The translations under genes and the position numbers were made by a program. From positions 62,001 to 126,000 of the forward strand of contig NZ_JAECZB010000004.1 of NCBI RefSeq assembly GCF_016056295.1: a stretch of DNA of 64,000 nucleotides, in the 5' to 3' direction. Below the pieces are notes generated by a model. That model made no database searches, was not told the origin of the DNA, and was given only the letters and a program-made list of their open reading frames with translations. The first letter of the stretch is position 1, and each line of letters starts with the position of its first letter. Origin of the DNA: Atlanticothrix silvestris CENA357. Lineage in GTDB: Bacteria; Cyanobacteriota; Cyanobacteriia; Cyanobacteriales; Nostocaceae. This document shows positions 36,491-45,232 of this stretch, one piece after another.

Positions 36491-38460
36491 TGAGTTGCCT
36501 GCATTTCCTACTGTTAGAAGACAGTCTGTTAGATGCAGAACTGATCCAAGTGATTTTAACCGAAGGGGGAATTAATTGTGAACTGTTAAGAGTCGAAACT
36601 AGTGCTGAGTTTCTCGCAGCTTTGGAAACAAAGACTTTCAGCTTAATTCTTGCCGATTATGACCTACCATCTTTTGATGGTATCTCTGCCCTAGACATTG
36701 TGCGCCATCGCTGTCCAGATATTCCTTTTATCTTTGTCTCTGGGGTGTTGGGTGAAGAATTGGCAATTGAAGCTTTAAAAAACGGTGCTACCGATTATGT
36801 ATTAAAACAACGATTAGGGCGTTTAATCCCCTCTGTACAACGGGCATTACGGGAAGCCCAAGAGCGCCGCGATCGCCAACGTGCAGAAGAGTCTTTACAA
36901 CAGAGTGAAGCTAAGTATCGCCAAATTGTTGATACCTCTTATGAAGGCATCTGGATGATTGACGCTCAAGGGCGCACAGAATTTGTCAATCAGCGAATGT
37001 CACAAATGTTAGGTTATCCAACCGAAGAAATACTCGGCCGTTCCTTGTTTGATTTTATCGAACAGACTGATGGGATGGCTGCTCAAGAACAACTAAAGTG
37101 GCTGACAACCCAAGGCAGTGATCTTAAAGAAGGTCGATGGCGTTGCAAAGATGGTTCCTATATCTGGACACTAATTTCTGCTAGAGCCATTTTTAATGAA
37201 CAAAGTCAGTTTTTGGGTGCGATCGCCATGCTAACTGACATTACTGATCGCAAGGAAGTTGAAAAAGAACGTGAATATCTGCTAGAGCGTGAACAAGCAG
37301 CACGAACAGAAGCAGAGACAGCTAACCGCATCAAAGATGAGTTTTTGGCGGTACTTTCCCATGAGTTGCGATCGCCATTGAATCCGATTTTAGGTTGGGC
37401 AAGACTCTTGCAAAGCCGTAAATTTGATGAAACAGCCCTCAACAAAGCACTAGCAACCATTGAACGCAATGCCAAATTACAAGCTCAACTAATTGAAGAC
37501 TTGCTGGATGTTTCTCGCATTCTCCAAGGTAAACTTAATCTCAACATGGCATCAATTGATCTGGCATTAACTATTGAAGCGGCAATGGAAACGGTGCGTT
37601 TGGCAGCAGAGGCTAAGTCCATTCAGATTCAAACGATGCTTGACCCTAATGTTAGACAAGTTTTGGGTGATGCAGCGCGTTTGCAGCAAATCCTCTGGAA
37701 TCTGTTATCGAATGCTGTCAAATTCACACCCGACGAAGGACAAGTAAATGTGCGATTGGATTGCATCAACACTTATGCCGAAATTACTGTGAGCGACACG
37801 GGTAAAGGCATCAATTCTGAGTTTCTGCCTTATGTGTTTGATTATTTCCGCCAAGCTGACAGTAAGACTACTAGAAAATTTGGTGGTCTGGGGCTAGGTT
37901 TAGCGATTACCCGTCGCTTAGTCGAGATGCATGGCGGCACAATTGAGGTGACAAGTCCAGGAGAGGGACAAGGATCTGTTTTTACAGTTAGGCTACCGCT
38001 AATTAAGGACAGTGCCATCATCAAGGATACAACGAAGGTCAATTCGACAAATTTGCCTGCTGCTGATTCCCCTCTCATGGGTATACAAATTTTAGTTGTG
38101 GATGACAATACTGACACCCGTGATTTTTTCAGCTTTGTATTGGAGCAGTTTGGTGCATTTGTAACCGCAGTAACTTCAGCCACTGAGGCATTACAAGCGC
38201 TAGCACAAGCAAAACCAGATATCTTGATCAGCGATATTGGGATGCCAGAGATGAACGGTTATATGCTAATACAACAAGTGCGCGCTATAGAAGCAGAACA
38301 AGGGGAACAAAAGATACCAGCGATCGCCCTAACTGCTTATGCCAGCGAAATTGATCAACAGCAGGCACTAGCAGCAGGATTTCAGCAGCACCTTGCCAAA
38401 CCTGTAGCCCCAGAAGAATTGCTCGCTGCAATTTCTAGTTTATTACAGCCAAAAACCTAG
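36490..38460 (+). CDS. Hybrid histidine kinase, REC-PAS-HisKA-HATPase-REC
   Basis: 656 residues. An N-terminal receiver (about 5-120; Asp in LILADYDLPSFDG) is followed by a PAS domain (about 140-260), HisKA with FLAVLSHELRSPLNPILGW (about 290-300), HATPase_c (about 405-510; DTGKGIN, GGLGLGLA) and a C-terminal receiver (about 535-655; LVVDDN, Asp in ILISDIGMPEMNGY). The order suggests it takes phosphate from, or competes with, the upstream Rcp1-like protein and relays it internally. No output domain is present. Confidence 0.93.
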   Translation: MSCLHFLLLEDSLLDAELIQVILTEGGINCELLRVETSAEFLAALETKTFSLILADYDLPSFDGISALDIVRHRCPDIPFIFVSGVLGEELAIEALKNGATDYVLKQRLGRLIPSVQRALREAQERRDRQRAEESLQQSEAKYRQIVDTSYEGIWMIDAQGRTEFVNQRMSQMLGYPTEEILGRSLFDFIEQTDGMAAQEQLKWLTTQGSDLKEGRWRCKDGSYIWTLISARAIFNEQSQFLGAIAMLTDITDRKEVEKEREYLLEREQAARTEAETANRIKDEFLAVLSHELRSPLNPILGWARLLQSRKFDETALNKALATIERNAKLQAQLIEDLLDVSRILQGKLNLNMASIDLALTIEAAMETVRLAAEAKSIQIQTMLDPNVRQVLGDAARLQQILWNLLSNAVKFTPDEGQVNVRLDCINTYAEITVSDTGKGINSEFLPYVFDYFRQADSKTTRKFGGLGLGLAITRRLVEMHGGTIEVTSPGEGQGSVFTVRLPLIKDSAIIKDTTKVNSTNLPAADSPLMGIQILVVDDNTDTRDFFSFVLEQFGAFVTAVTSATEALQALAQAKPDILISDIGMPEMNGYMLIQQVRAIEAEQGEQKIPAIALTAYASEIDQQQALAAGFQQHLAKPVAPEELLAAISSLLQPKT

Positions 38461-38569
38461 TGATTAAGCTGTTATGCAGCTTAATTGTGTAATATGAATT
38501 AAGTAACGAAGTAACAATAAAGTCATAAAATTTTAACATTAACATTATCTTCGGTGTAAACGTAATATG

Positions 38570-38591
38570 GAGATGTAGCTAGCTACATCTC
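38570..38591. terminator. Perfect palindrome between convergent genes
   Basis: Arms GAGATGTAGCT and AGCTACATCTC meet with no loop, giving an 11-bp perfect dyad between the convergent hybrid kinase and Zur-linked gene. It is well placed as a bidirectional terminator, although neither side has a long T-run. Confidence 0.5.
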
Positions 38592-38610
38592 TAAAGTATT
38601 GGTAGATTTT

Positions 38611-39525
38611 TTAGCCTTTGACGTAACGTTTCTTGAGTCGAGATAAAGAAACGCCTAATAAACTAACCAAGCTCAAAGCTACTGTATTTGATGGTTCTGG
38701 TACTTTTGCAACTTCAAAATCAAAACTGAATGTCCCAGATTCTCCAAAAGGAGTACGGTTGTTATCAGTAGCTAAGTCTACAAGTTTGAACGTGGCTGAG
38801 TAATTTCCCAAAGGTGCAGTGGCATTAGTCCAAAAAGTCGGTATAAATGAAAAATCATCGCCACTGCCAATTGTATAGATCTCGCCAACGCTGTTGAGAA
38901 TATTAACTCCATCTGAGTCAGCAATATTCAATCCATTGCTGATAGATAGCAATTGTAAACCAATATTTGCACCTTCAAGAGACTGCTGCCAGCGATTGTT
39001 AGAACTATTGAACAGATACTGGTCTTCTAGTTCTGAAGAATTTTTGAGTGATGTTACAGCTTGGATGTTCAAGTTGCTGTATTCCTCATTTGTGGGGCTG
39101 CTAATCAAGCGGCCAGTATAAATCCCTGTACCGGGCGACAATTTCAAAGATGGTAGTCCTGTGTAAGGTTCGGGAATGCGGTTATTTGTATTAGTTGCAG
39201 CAATGCTTGGGTTATCTACAGATCCTGAATAACTATAAGTCCCAATCCCGTGAAAATGGTTAGTTGTGGGGTCTTCTTCTTGATGTGCAAATAGGAGTGT
39301 CAGCCGATTGTAGTTGGGGTTTTCCAAGCCAGTATATATGCCTCGGTTGAGAATATCTAAACCATCTAATCCAATGAAATATTCAGTGTGGCCATGGTTA
39401 TGATCATCACTGTGGGCTTGTGCTGGTGCAACAGCACTAGATAAAGCTAGAGGTACAGCAACTATAAAACTGATAGCAAGGGAGGTTGTTTGCTTTCTTG
39501 AGCAGGTAGTATTTTTGGAAACCAC
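38611..39525 (-). CDS. All3515-like Zur-regulated PEP-CTERM protein
   Basis: 304 residues from a GTG start; no ATG lies in frame before the signal peptide. The signal peptide ends near QA (about 37) and the mature end opens with HSDDHNHGHTEY, a histidine-rich metal-binding stretch. The C-terminus has VPEPS, a hydrophobic helix and the basic tail RLKKRYVKG, a PEP-CTERM sorting signal for exosortase. A perfect Zur box is 27 bp upstream. Zur-repressed PEP-CTERM proteins of this type (All3515 of Anabaena) are induced when zinc is short. A role in capturing or buffering zinc at the surface is inferred. Confidence 0.87.
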   Translation of the reverse strand: MVSKNTTCSRKQTTSLAISFIVAVPLALSSAVAPAQAHSDDHNHGHTEYFIGLDGLDILNRGIYTGLENPNYNRLTLLFAHQEEDPTTNHFHGIGTYSYSGSVDNPSIAATNTNNRIPEPYTGLPSLKLSPGTGIYTGRLISSPTNEEYSNLNIQAVTSLKNSSELEDQYLFNSSNNRWQQSLEGANIGLQLLSISNGLNIADSDGVNILNSVGEIYTIGSGDDFSFIPTFWTNATAPLGNYSATFKLVDLATDNNRTPFGESGTFSFDFEVAKVPEPSNTVALSLVSLLGVSLSRLKKRYVKG

Positions 39526-39551
39526 TACGCTTGTCCATTAGTAAATGATAT

Positions 39552-39566
39552 TGATAATGATTATCA
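39552..39566. promoter_or_regulatory. Zur operator
   Basis: The 15-bp perfect palindrome TGATAATGATTATCA equals the Anabaena Zur box consensus TGATAATnATTATCA at every fixed position. It lies 27 bp upstream of the GTG start of the PEP-CTERM gene, where bound Zur would block the promoter. Confidence 0.9.
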
Positions 39567-39589
39567 CAAAAACTTTCTGTCTGTCAATT

Positions 39590-39757
39590 TAAAGTCTAAA
39601 CCCCGTCGCAACATGAAAAACAAGCTGATGCAACTTCATGACAAACTTTTATCCCGTAAACGCGAGGGTTATTGAGACTATTAACAATCAACTCAAAAAC
39701 ATTTCTCAGATTGAACACTCTCGGCATCGCATCGCAGCCCAGTCAATTTTTGCCAGG
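39590..39757 (+). pseudogene. IS982-family transposase, 3' remnant
   Basis: The plus strand encodes SKPRRNMKNKLMQLHDKLL and then, after a one-base frameshift near 39665, VIETINNQLKNISQIEHSRHR. This is the conserved C-terminal region of IS982 transposases. The upstream two thirds of the gene are gone, and the frame runs out into unrelated sequence. It lies just beyond the Zur box, so an old insertion ended beside the promoter of the zinc gene. Confidence 0.72.
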
Positions 39758-39900
39758 ACTTACGCAAAATTATGAAAAAACGTAGACGCGCCTTCTTCGG
39801 CTTCCCGCAGGGTAGGACACGTAAAGCCTGCGGCATAGCTACGCTTAGCGCGCAGCGTCTAGCAGAGAAGTAAAGAGGTTTTAGAGAGTTATTCGTAAGT
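39758..39900. mobile_element. Possible MITE-like element with ACTTACG ends
   Basis: A 143-bp non-coding segment begins with ACTTACGCA and ends with TTCGTAAGT, imperfect terminal inverted repeats. The interior has nested inverted repeats rich in GCGC. Such ACTTACG ends are common at cyanobacterial insertion-sequence tips. No target duplication is obvious. Confidence 0.4.
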
Positions 39901-40101
39901 TCTATTTGCGTTAATGTTCTGTGGTCTCTGCAAAATCGATACTGTTCAATTCTGGCTTTGTGGTGTTTTTGCAATTGCTCTCATTCACAGCTATGCGTTG
40001 GAGAGAGAAGCGATCGCCCCTTACCCACATCCTTTCAACTACGCTCTCACCAATATCTCGATTATTTCCCCACAGATCACCTTGAAATACAAGCCCAGTC
40101 C
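39901..40101. other. Spacer with no supportable gene
   Basis: Frames are open on both strands, but none has a ribosome site or a recognisable motif. The DNA looks like degraded repeat sequence with one GCGATCGC. Confidence 0.45.
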
Positions 40102-40959
40102 TTAAAACGCAACATCCGCAGCAATCTCCTGCCAACGAGTAGCCAAATCCTCCGCAGTAGAACTTTCAACAGCGGCAAGGTTTAATGGATAGTCCACGTT
40201 GTCTCGCTCGATCCAGCGCATGGCTGTGAATTGACCATTGCTTGCCCTTAATATAAATCCAGACTCTCGGCATTCTGGAGAAGCGAGATATAAAACTCCT
40301 GGAGCTACTTGTTCTGGTCGTAAATCTTCTGGTTTATCCTGGACATTCCACATCCGCGTTTTGGCAACTGGTGAAATCGCATTCACCAGAATACCATGCT
40401 CTTTGCCTTCAACCGCCAGCACGTTCATCAGACCAATCTGTGCCATTTTTCCCATAGCGTAAGCTGCAAGACCGCCCAGAGCATATTGCTGATAAATCGC
40501 TCTATCCGAAGTTGTCAACAAAATCCGTCCATAGTGTTGTTGCTTCATCCTTGGAAAGGCAGCTTGAGACAACCACGTTGGTGCTTGTATGTTGATGTTG
40601 ATGGCGCGTTCTAGAAAATCAGGTGTCAGGTCTTGTACGGTCTGATAAGCAACCCATCCAGCATTGTGGATCAAGATATCAAGGCGATCGAACTTTTCTA
40701 GTGTCATTTCTACCAGGCTGCGGCAGTTGTCTCGACTGTCCAGGAGTACATCGCTGGCGATCGCAACTCCACCAGCTTCGCAAATTTTATTGGCGACATC
40801 AGCCGCCACATTGGGATCGAAACCAGTCCCCTCTTTGTTAACACCAGCATCGTGGATTACAACTCGCGCTCCTCTTTCTGCCAACAAACGAGCATAGGCT
40901 GCTCCTAAACCGCGTCCACTACCTGTAATAATAGCTACTTGATCGTCAAGTCGAATCAT
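40102..40959 (-). CDS. Short-chain dehydrogenase/reductase
   Basis: 285 residues. NAD(P) loop TGSGRGLG (about 12-19), NNAG-equivalent HNAGW (about 97-101), catalytic YxxxK as YAMGK (about 166-170). Insertions after the first strand (DAGVNKEGTGFDPN) resemble the SDR subgroup related to multifunctional hydroxyacyl-CoA dehydrogenases. Its ATG overlaps the stop of an upstream decayed SDR (ATGA), with the AGGAG ribosome site inside that remnant. Substrate unknown. Confidence 0.9.
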   Translation of the reverse strand: MIRLDDQVAIITGSGRGLGAAYARLLAERGARVVIHDAGVNKEGTGFDPNVAADVANKICEAGGVAIASDVLLDSRDNCRSLVEMTLEKFDRLDILIHNAGWVAYQTVQDLTPDFLERAININIQAPTWLSQAAFPRMKQQHYGRILLTTSDRAIYQQYALGGLAAYAMGKMAQIGLMNVLAVEGKEHGILVNAISPVAKTRMWNVQDKPEDLRPEQVAPGVLYLASPECRESGFILRASNGQFTAMRWIERDNVDYPLNLAAVESSTAEDLATRWQEIAADVAF

Positions 40960-41308
40960 TTGCCTCTCTCCTGACTGAAATCCTGAACTTGAGTGGGCAT
41001 AAGCACCATCTCATGACTCGCTCGCTCGTTGGCAACAAGTGCGATCGCCTCTGCGTGGCTATCTGTATAGTCTGTAGTGACAGTTACTTGCTGCCAACCA
41101 TCTAAACTCGTTTTGACCGATTCCAGTTTGTCCTGAATCAGGCTCATAGTACCTGTGCCTAATGCTATATAGTCAATTAAAGCGCGAAGTTGCGCTGGTT
41201 CACAAGCCGTAGCCAGCAGGTAGTCGCCCTTTTTTAACACTGCTTCTGCCACGGCACGTCCGAACCCGGTTGAACAGCCTGTAATTAACCAAACTTTAGG
41301 AGCGACAC
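40956..41308 (-). pseudogene. SDR gene collapsed by an internal deletion
   Basis: The frame encodes the first Rossmann segment APKVWLITGCSTGFGRA with a good TGxxxGxG loop, then jumps at about QLRALIDY directly into the C-terminal tail of an SDR (SLIQDKLESVKTSLDGWQ). The active-site YxxxK and most of the fold are missing, about 170 residues. The normal start is also lost: a GTG at 41306-41308 is one base out of frame, so a single-base deletion probably followed it. A GTG at 41252 is in frame but falls inside the Rossmann fold. Confidence 0.7.
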
Positions 41309-41370
41309 GATAATAATATCTAAGGGATTAACGTAACGCGAATCTGTAAAGAATACGTGAAAATACGGCT

Positions 41371-41411
41371 TTTTACCTTTACTTAACCTAAAAATCCTAT
41401 TTACTTAACCT
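41371..41411 (+). promoter_or_regulatory. Pho-box-like array of 8-bp units
   Basis: Four 8-bp units spaced by exactly 3 bp: TTTTACCT, CTTAACCT, AATCCTAT and CTTAACCT, with spacers TTA, AAA and TTA. Cyanobacterial Pho boxes are tandem CTTAACCT-type octamers with 3-bp spacers. Two units are perfect. The array lies 190 bp upstream of the choice-of-anchor I gene, pointing towards it. Confidence 0.7.
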
Positions 41412-41600
41412 TTTACCAATAGTTTGCAAATGTACCCCTAGTTGTTAGCCGTTTCTATCCTGCGTAACAGCTGCCGATAATGAAGCATTCCGCATAGCTA
41501 CTTTACAGCTAAGTGGGTGTTCTTCGTGCGCTCAATTTGCGGTTAGGAGTATACCGCATCTGACATCTAAAAACTAAGCGTTCAATTATTTGTTGAGATT

Positions 41601-43265
41601 ATGACCATCCAAAAGCTTATCGCCTTCATTGCTCCATCTGCCATTTTATTAGGAGTAATGACAGTTCCGGCTGAGGCAGTTTCGCTCAAACCTCTCGGCA
41701 CTTATAATACAGGACTATTTGATGAGGGTGGTGCTGAAATTCCGACTTATGACCCGCTGACCCAACGCCTATTTGTGGTCAATGGAGGAGCGAAAACCAT
41801 TGATGTTATCAGCATTAGTGATCCGACTAAGCCATCACTACTATCTAATATTGATATCACGCCATTCGGTGGAGGAGCTAACAGCGTTGTATTTAAGAAT
41901 GGCTTGCTAGCAGCAGCAGTTGAAGCAGTGGTTCCTCAAGATCCTGGTAAAGTTGTGTTTTTTAACACTAATGGCGATTTCCTCAATTCTGTCACCGTAG
42001 GATCGCTACCTGACATGCTTACTTTTACACCGGATGGTACTCGCGTGCTGGTGGCAAATGAAGGTGAACCGAATAGTGACTACACAATTGACCCTGAAGG
42101 CTCAGTCAGCATTATTAATCTGGATGATTATAGTGTGATCAATGCTGGTTTTAGTCAGTTCAATAGCCAGATTGATCAGTTACGAAGTGCCGGAATACGA
42201 GTTTTCGGGCCTAATGCAACCGTAGCACAGGATGTAGAGCCAGAGTATATTACCGTCTCTGAAGATTCTACTAAAGCCTGGGTGTCGTTGCAGGAAAGCA
42301 ACGCGATCGCAGTATTGGATCTGATTAAAAATGAGATAACCAATATTAACCCCTTGGGCTTTAAAGATTATAACCAGCCAGGAAATGGAATAGATGCTAG
42401 CGATCGCGATGACACTATTAACATTGCTAACTGGCCTGTATTAGGTATGTACCAACCCGATGCGATCGCTTCCTATACTGTCAATGGCAAGACTTACATT
42501 GTTACAGCCAATGAGGGCGATACCCGCGATTATGACGCTTTTAGCGAGGAGGTGCGATTGGGAAATAATGCTTATCAATTAGACCCGAACGCTTTCCCTA
42601 ACGCTGAGGAGCTAAAGCTACCTGAAAATCTGGGTCGCCTAACAGTAACTAATACTTTGGGTGATATCGATGGCGATGGTCTATTTGAGCAGATATATGC
42701 TTTTGGAGGTCGCTCCTTCTCTATTTTAGAGTGGGATGAGGCTACTAAGACACTCAAACAAGTCTACGATAGTGGCGACGACTTTGAGCAAATTATTGCC
42801 CAACGCTTACCTAATTTCTTCAACTCTAATAACGATGAGAATAGCTTTGATACTCGCAGCGATGACAAGGGGCCAGAACCAGAGGACGTGAAAATTGCTG
42901 AAATTAACAATCGTTTTTACGCTTTTGTGGGACTGGAACGTGTCGGGGGTGTGATGACTTACGATGTTACTGATCCGTTTAACCCTGTTTTTATAGACTA
43001 CGTAAACAACCGTGACTTCACCTCTGAAACAACCGTGAGTGGAGAAACTAACCCAGCTATCAAAGACTTAGGCCCAGAAGGTCTACTTTTCATCTCCGCT
43101 GCCAATAGCCCTAATGGCAAGCCGTTGTTGGTTGCGGCTAATGAAGTTAGTGGTACAACAACAATCTTCTCGATTGAGGCGAAATCTGTTCCCGAACCTG
43201 GAGCTATTTTTGGCTTACTAACAATTGGTGCAATGGGTATTATGAAATTCAAGCGAAAGCACTAA
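41601..43265 (+). CDS. Choice-of-anchor I domain PEP-CTERM protein
   Basis: A secreted beta-propeller-like protein of 554 residues. A signal peptide ends near EA (about 26). The body has repeated blade-like segments (VVNGGAKTIDVISI, PDGTRVLVANEGEPN, TYIVTANEGDTRDYDAFSEE), diagnostic of the choice-of-anchor I family. The C-terminus has VPEPG, a hydrophobic helix and KFKRKH, a PEP-CTERM signal. Relatives are often annotated as alkaline-phosphatase or esterase/phytase-like. A Pho-box-like array upstream supports a phosphate-starvation role, but the catalytic activity is not proven. Confidence 0.87.
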   Translation: MTIQKLIAFIAPSAILLGVMTVPAEAVSLKPLGTYNTGLFDEGGAEIPTYDPLTQRLFVVNGGAKTIDVISISDPTKPSLLSNIDITPFGGGANSVVFKNGLLAAAVEAVVPQDPGKVVFFNTNGDFLNSVTVGSLPDMLTFTPDGTRVLVANEGEPNSDYTIDPEGSVSIINLDDYSVINAGFSQFNSQIDQLRSAGIRVFGPNATVAQDVEPEYITVSEDSTKAWVSLQESNAIAVLDLIKNEITNINPLGFKDYNQPGNGIDASDRDDTINIANWPVLGMYQPDAIASYTVNGKTYIVTANEGDTRDYDAFSEEVRLGNNAYQLDPNAFPNAEELKLPENLGRLTVTNTLGDIDGDGLFEQIYAFGGRSFSILEWDEATKTLKQVYDSGDDFEQIIAQRLPNFFNSNNDENSFDTRSDDKGPEPEDVKIAEINNRFYAFVGLERVGGVMTYDVTDPFNPVFIDYVNNRDFTSETTVSGETNPAIKDLGPEGLLFISAANSPNGKPLLVAANEVSGTTTIFSIEAKSVPEPGAIFGLLTIGAMGIMKFKRKH

Positions 43266-43337
43266 AATTGCACAAACTTTCGTGTAGCATCCCACGGCTT
43301 AGACTGCTTTAGCAAGCTAAGCCAAGACTCTTGAAGC

Positions 43338-43368
43338 CTGTTGGAAACAAATGTTTTGTTTCCAACAG
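43338..43368. terminator. Strong hairpin between convergent genes
   Basis: Arms CTGTTGGAAACAAA and TTTGTTTCCAACAG, 14 bp and perfect, with loop TGT. It lies between the convergent choice-of-anchor I and histidine kinase genes, 70 bp past one stop and 4 bp past the other. The kinase gene's stop lies almost against the hairpin. Confidence 0.7.
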
Positions 43369-43371
43369 ATC

Positions 43372-44814
43372 TCAAAACATACTGCTTTTATTGTTGGCTT
43401 TCAATGGTAAATAAATCGTAAAAGTTGCCCCTTGATTTGCAGTGCTAATGGCTGTAATACTTCCTTGATGAGCTTCTATAATTCGTTTAGTAATAGCTAA
43501 TCCTAAACCATTACTCTTACCTGTGCGTGAGGGGTCTGTCGTATAAAACTGTTCAAAAATTCGGGGCAAATCTTGCTCACTAATACCTTTTCCCTGATCT
43601 TGAATTTTGAGTATTGCTTGTTTATCGTCGCTGTACCCAGAAATAAAAACTTGAGAATCCGGTTGTGAGTGTTTAATGGCGTTATCCAACAAATTTAAAA
43701 TTGCCTGTAATAAGCGCTCTGGATCACCTTGAATGAGTAAATCAGCTACTTTGAGCTGCACTGATACACCAGCAGCTAGCATTCTGGGTTCTATGGCATT
43801 AACAGCACGCTTAATCAGATTTGATAATGATACAGTTTGCTGTTCTAGTTGGCTAACTCCTGCTTCTAAGCGTCCTAAATCTAATAAGTCATGAATCAGT
43901 CGTGATAGACGTTTAGTTTCATTTTCAATTGTTTGGAAGAAGCGATCGCGCAATTGAGGTTCTTCATAAGCTCCGCCTTTAAGTGCATCTACTGTTACTT
44001 GAACATTACTAATAGGTGTGCGGAGTTCGTGAGAGACATTTGCGAGAAAAGTTCTCCGTTCATGTTCTAAGGAAGCCAATCTTTGACTCATCCGGTTGAG
44101 TTCTGCCGCCAACTGATCTAATTCATTATTTTCATGAATAGTTAAGGTATCGCCAAATTGACCACTACCCAGCCGAATTGCAAAGTTACGCATAATTTCA
44201 ATCGGTCGAGAAAGACTGCGAGCAAAGCGAGTGCTAATCAATGCACACAACAAAATAGTTAATACTAAACTGCTCAGTACACTGGCAATTACTCTAGCAA
44301 ACTGACGCTGAAACTGCTCTAATGTAATTGACATTCGCAACACACCCAAGAATTGACCATTACGCACAATGGGTCTGGCGATATATAAACGATCTCTAGA
44401 TGATAAAACTCCTTTGGCAATCCCCTGTGCTGGACGTTTTTGCAGCGCTTGAGCCATTCCAGGAACTTTGTACCAGTCTTGAACTTGTTGATCTAATTTG
44501 GGATCAGAAGTAGCTAATAACCTACCTTGTTGATTGAAAATACGGAGTGTGATGTTTTGTGGTGCGCCATATCTCTGCACTAGCACTTTTACTCGTTGAA
44601 CATTCTTTTCTTCTAGAGCATCCGCTACACTCTCGCTCAAAGCATTTGTCCAGTTTTCCATATCTACTTGTCGCGATCGCATAAAGTAGACATGGAAAGA
44701 CCAAAGGATATAACTTGCCATGAGAGAAGTTCCCAAAACTATTAGCAGCAGGTAGGTAGCTAACAGTTTGGAGTGAATAGTATTCAATTTAATTGAACCC
44801 CACCAGCCTTTCAT
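43372..44814 (-). CDS. Membrane sensor histidine kinase
   Basis: 480 residues. Membrane helices at about 15-37 and 172-195 flank a periplasmic domain of about 135 residues. HAMP (about 196-248), HisKA with FLANVSHELRTPISN (about 257-271) and HATPase_c (NLLDNAIKH, DQGKGIS, NGLGLAITK) follow. The start overlaps the stop of the receiver gene upstream (ATGA), so receiver and kinase are translated together. Stimulus unknown. Confidence 0.93.
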   Translation of the reverse strand: MKGWWGSIKLNTIHSKLLATYLLLIVLGTSLMASYILWSFHVYFMRSRQVDMENWTNALSESVADALEEKNVQRVKVLVQRYGAPQNITLRIFNQQGRLLATSDPKLDQQVQDWYKVPGMAQALQKRPAQGIAKGVLSSRDRLYIARPIVRNGQFLGVLRMSITLEQFQRQFARVIASVLSSLVLTILLCALISTRFARSLSRPIEIMRNFAIRLGSGQFGDTLTIHENNELDQLAAELNRMSQRLASLEHERRTFLANVSHELRTPISNVQVTVDALKGGAYEEPQLRDRFFQTIENETKRLSRLIHDLLDLGRLEAGVSQLEQQTVSLSNLIKRAVNAIEPRMLAAGVSVQLKVADLLIQGDPERLLQAILNLLDNAIKHSQPDSQVFISGYSDDKQAILKIQDQGKGISEQDLPRIFEQFYTTDPSRTGKSNGLGLAITKRIIEAHQGSITAISTANQGATFTIYLPLKANNKSSMF

Positions 44815-45188
44815 GTAGGCTGCTCTCCCGGACGACGACGTAACACTGCTTTAATGCGTGCTAATAGCTCACGGGTGTTGAATGGCTTGGTGACATAATC
44901 ATCTGCTCCCGCTTCCAAGCCCCAAATTTTATCTATGTCTTGATCTTTAGCTGTCAGCATAACAATCGGGACATCTGAAAATGCCCGAATTCGCCAACAG
45001 ACTTCCATCCCGCTTACTTCTGGCAACATCAAGTCCAGCAAAATTACATCCGGTACTTGCTTATGGAATTGTTTAATCGCACTCTGTCCATCTGCTACGG
45101 CCGTCACTGTATAGCCTTCTTTTTGTAAGCTATAAGTCAAACTTTCACATAGGGCTGCTTCATCATCTACCAGTAAGAGGTGGGGCAT
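44811..45188 (-). CDS. Receiver-only OmpR-type response regulator
   Basis: 125 residues. A complete receiver: DDE (about 8-10), phospho-Asp in ILLDLMLPEVSG (about 53), Thr in MLTAKD and Lys in TKPF. The sequence ends RIKAVLRRRPGEQPT, exactly the linker after which the OmpR DNA-binding domain normally starts. The DNA-binding domain is absent and the kinase gene begins at once, so the loss looks fixed rather than recent. Confidence 0.88.
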   Translation of the reverse strand: MPHLLLVDDEAALCESLTYSLQKEGYTVTAVADGQSAIKQFHKQVPDVILLDLMLPEVSGMEVCWRIRAFSDVPIVMLTAKDQDIDKIWGLEAGADDYVTKPFNTRELLARIKAVLRRRPGEQPT

Positions 45189-45232
45189 TTGTCTATTTAA
45201 TTTAACATTAACTCCTAAGTTTAGCTTGACTA

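Noticed and set aside
39911-40135. Overlapping frames on both strands near the SDR gene
   Set aside because: No motif, no ribosome site; the two strands cannot both be coding and the DNA looks like degraded repeat.
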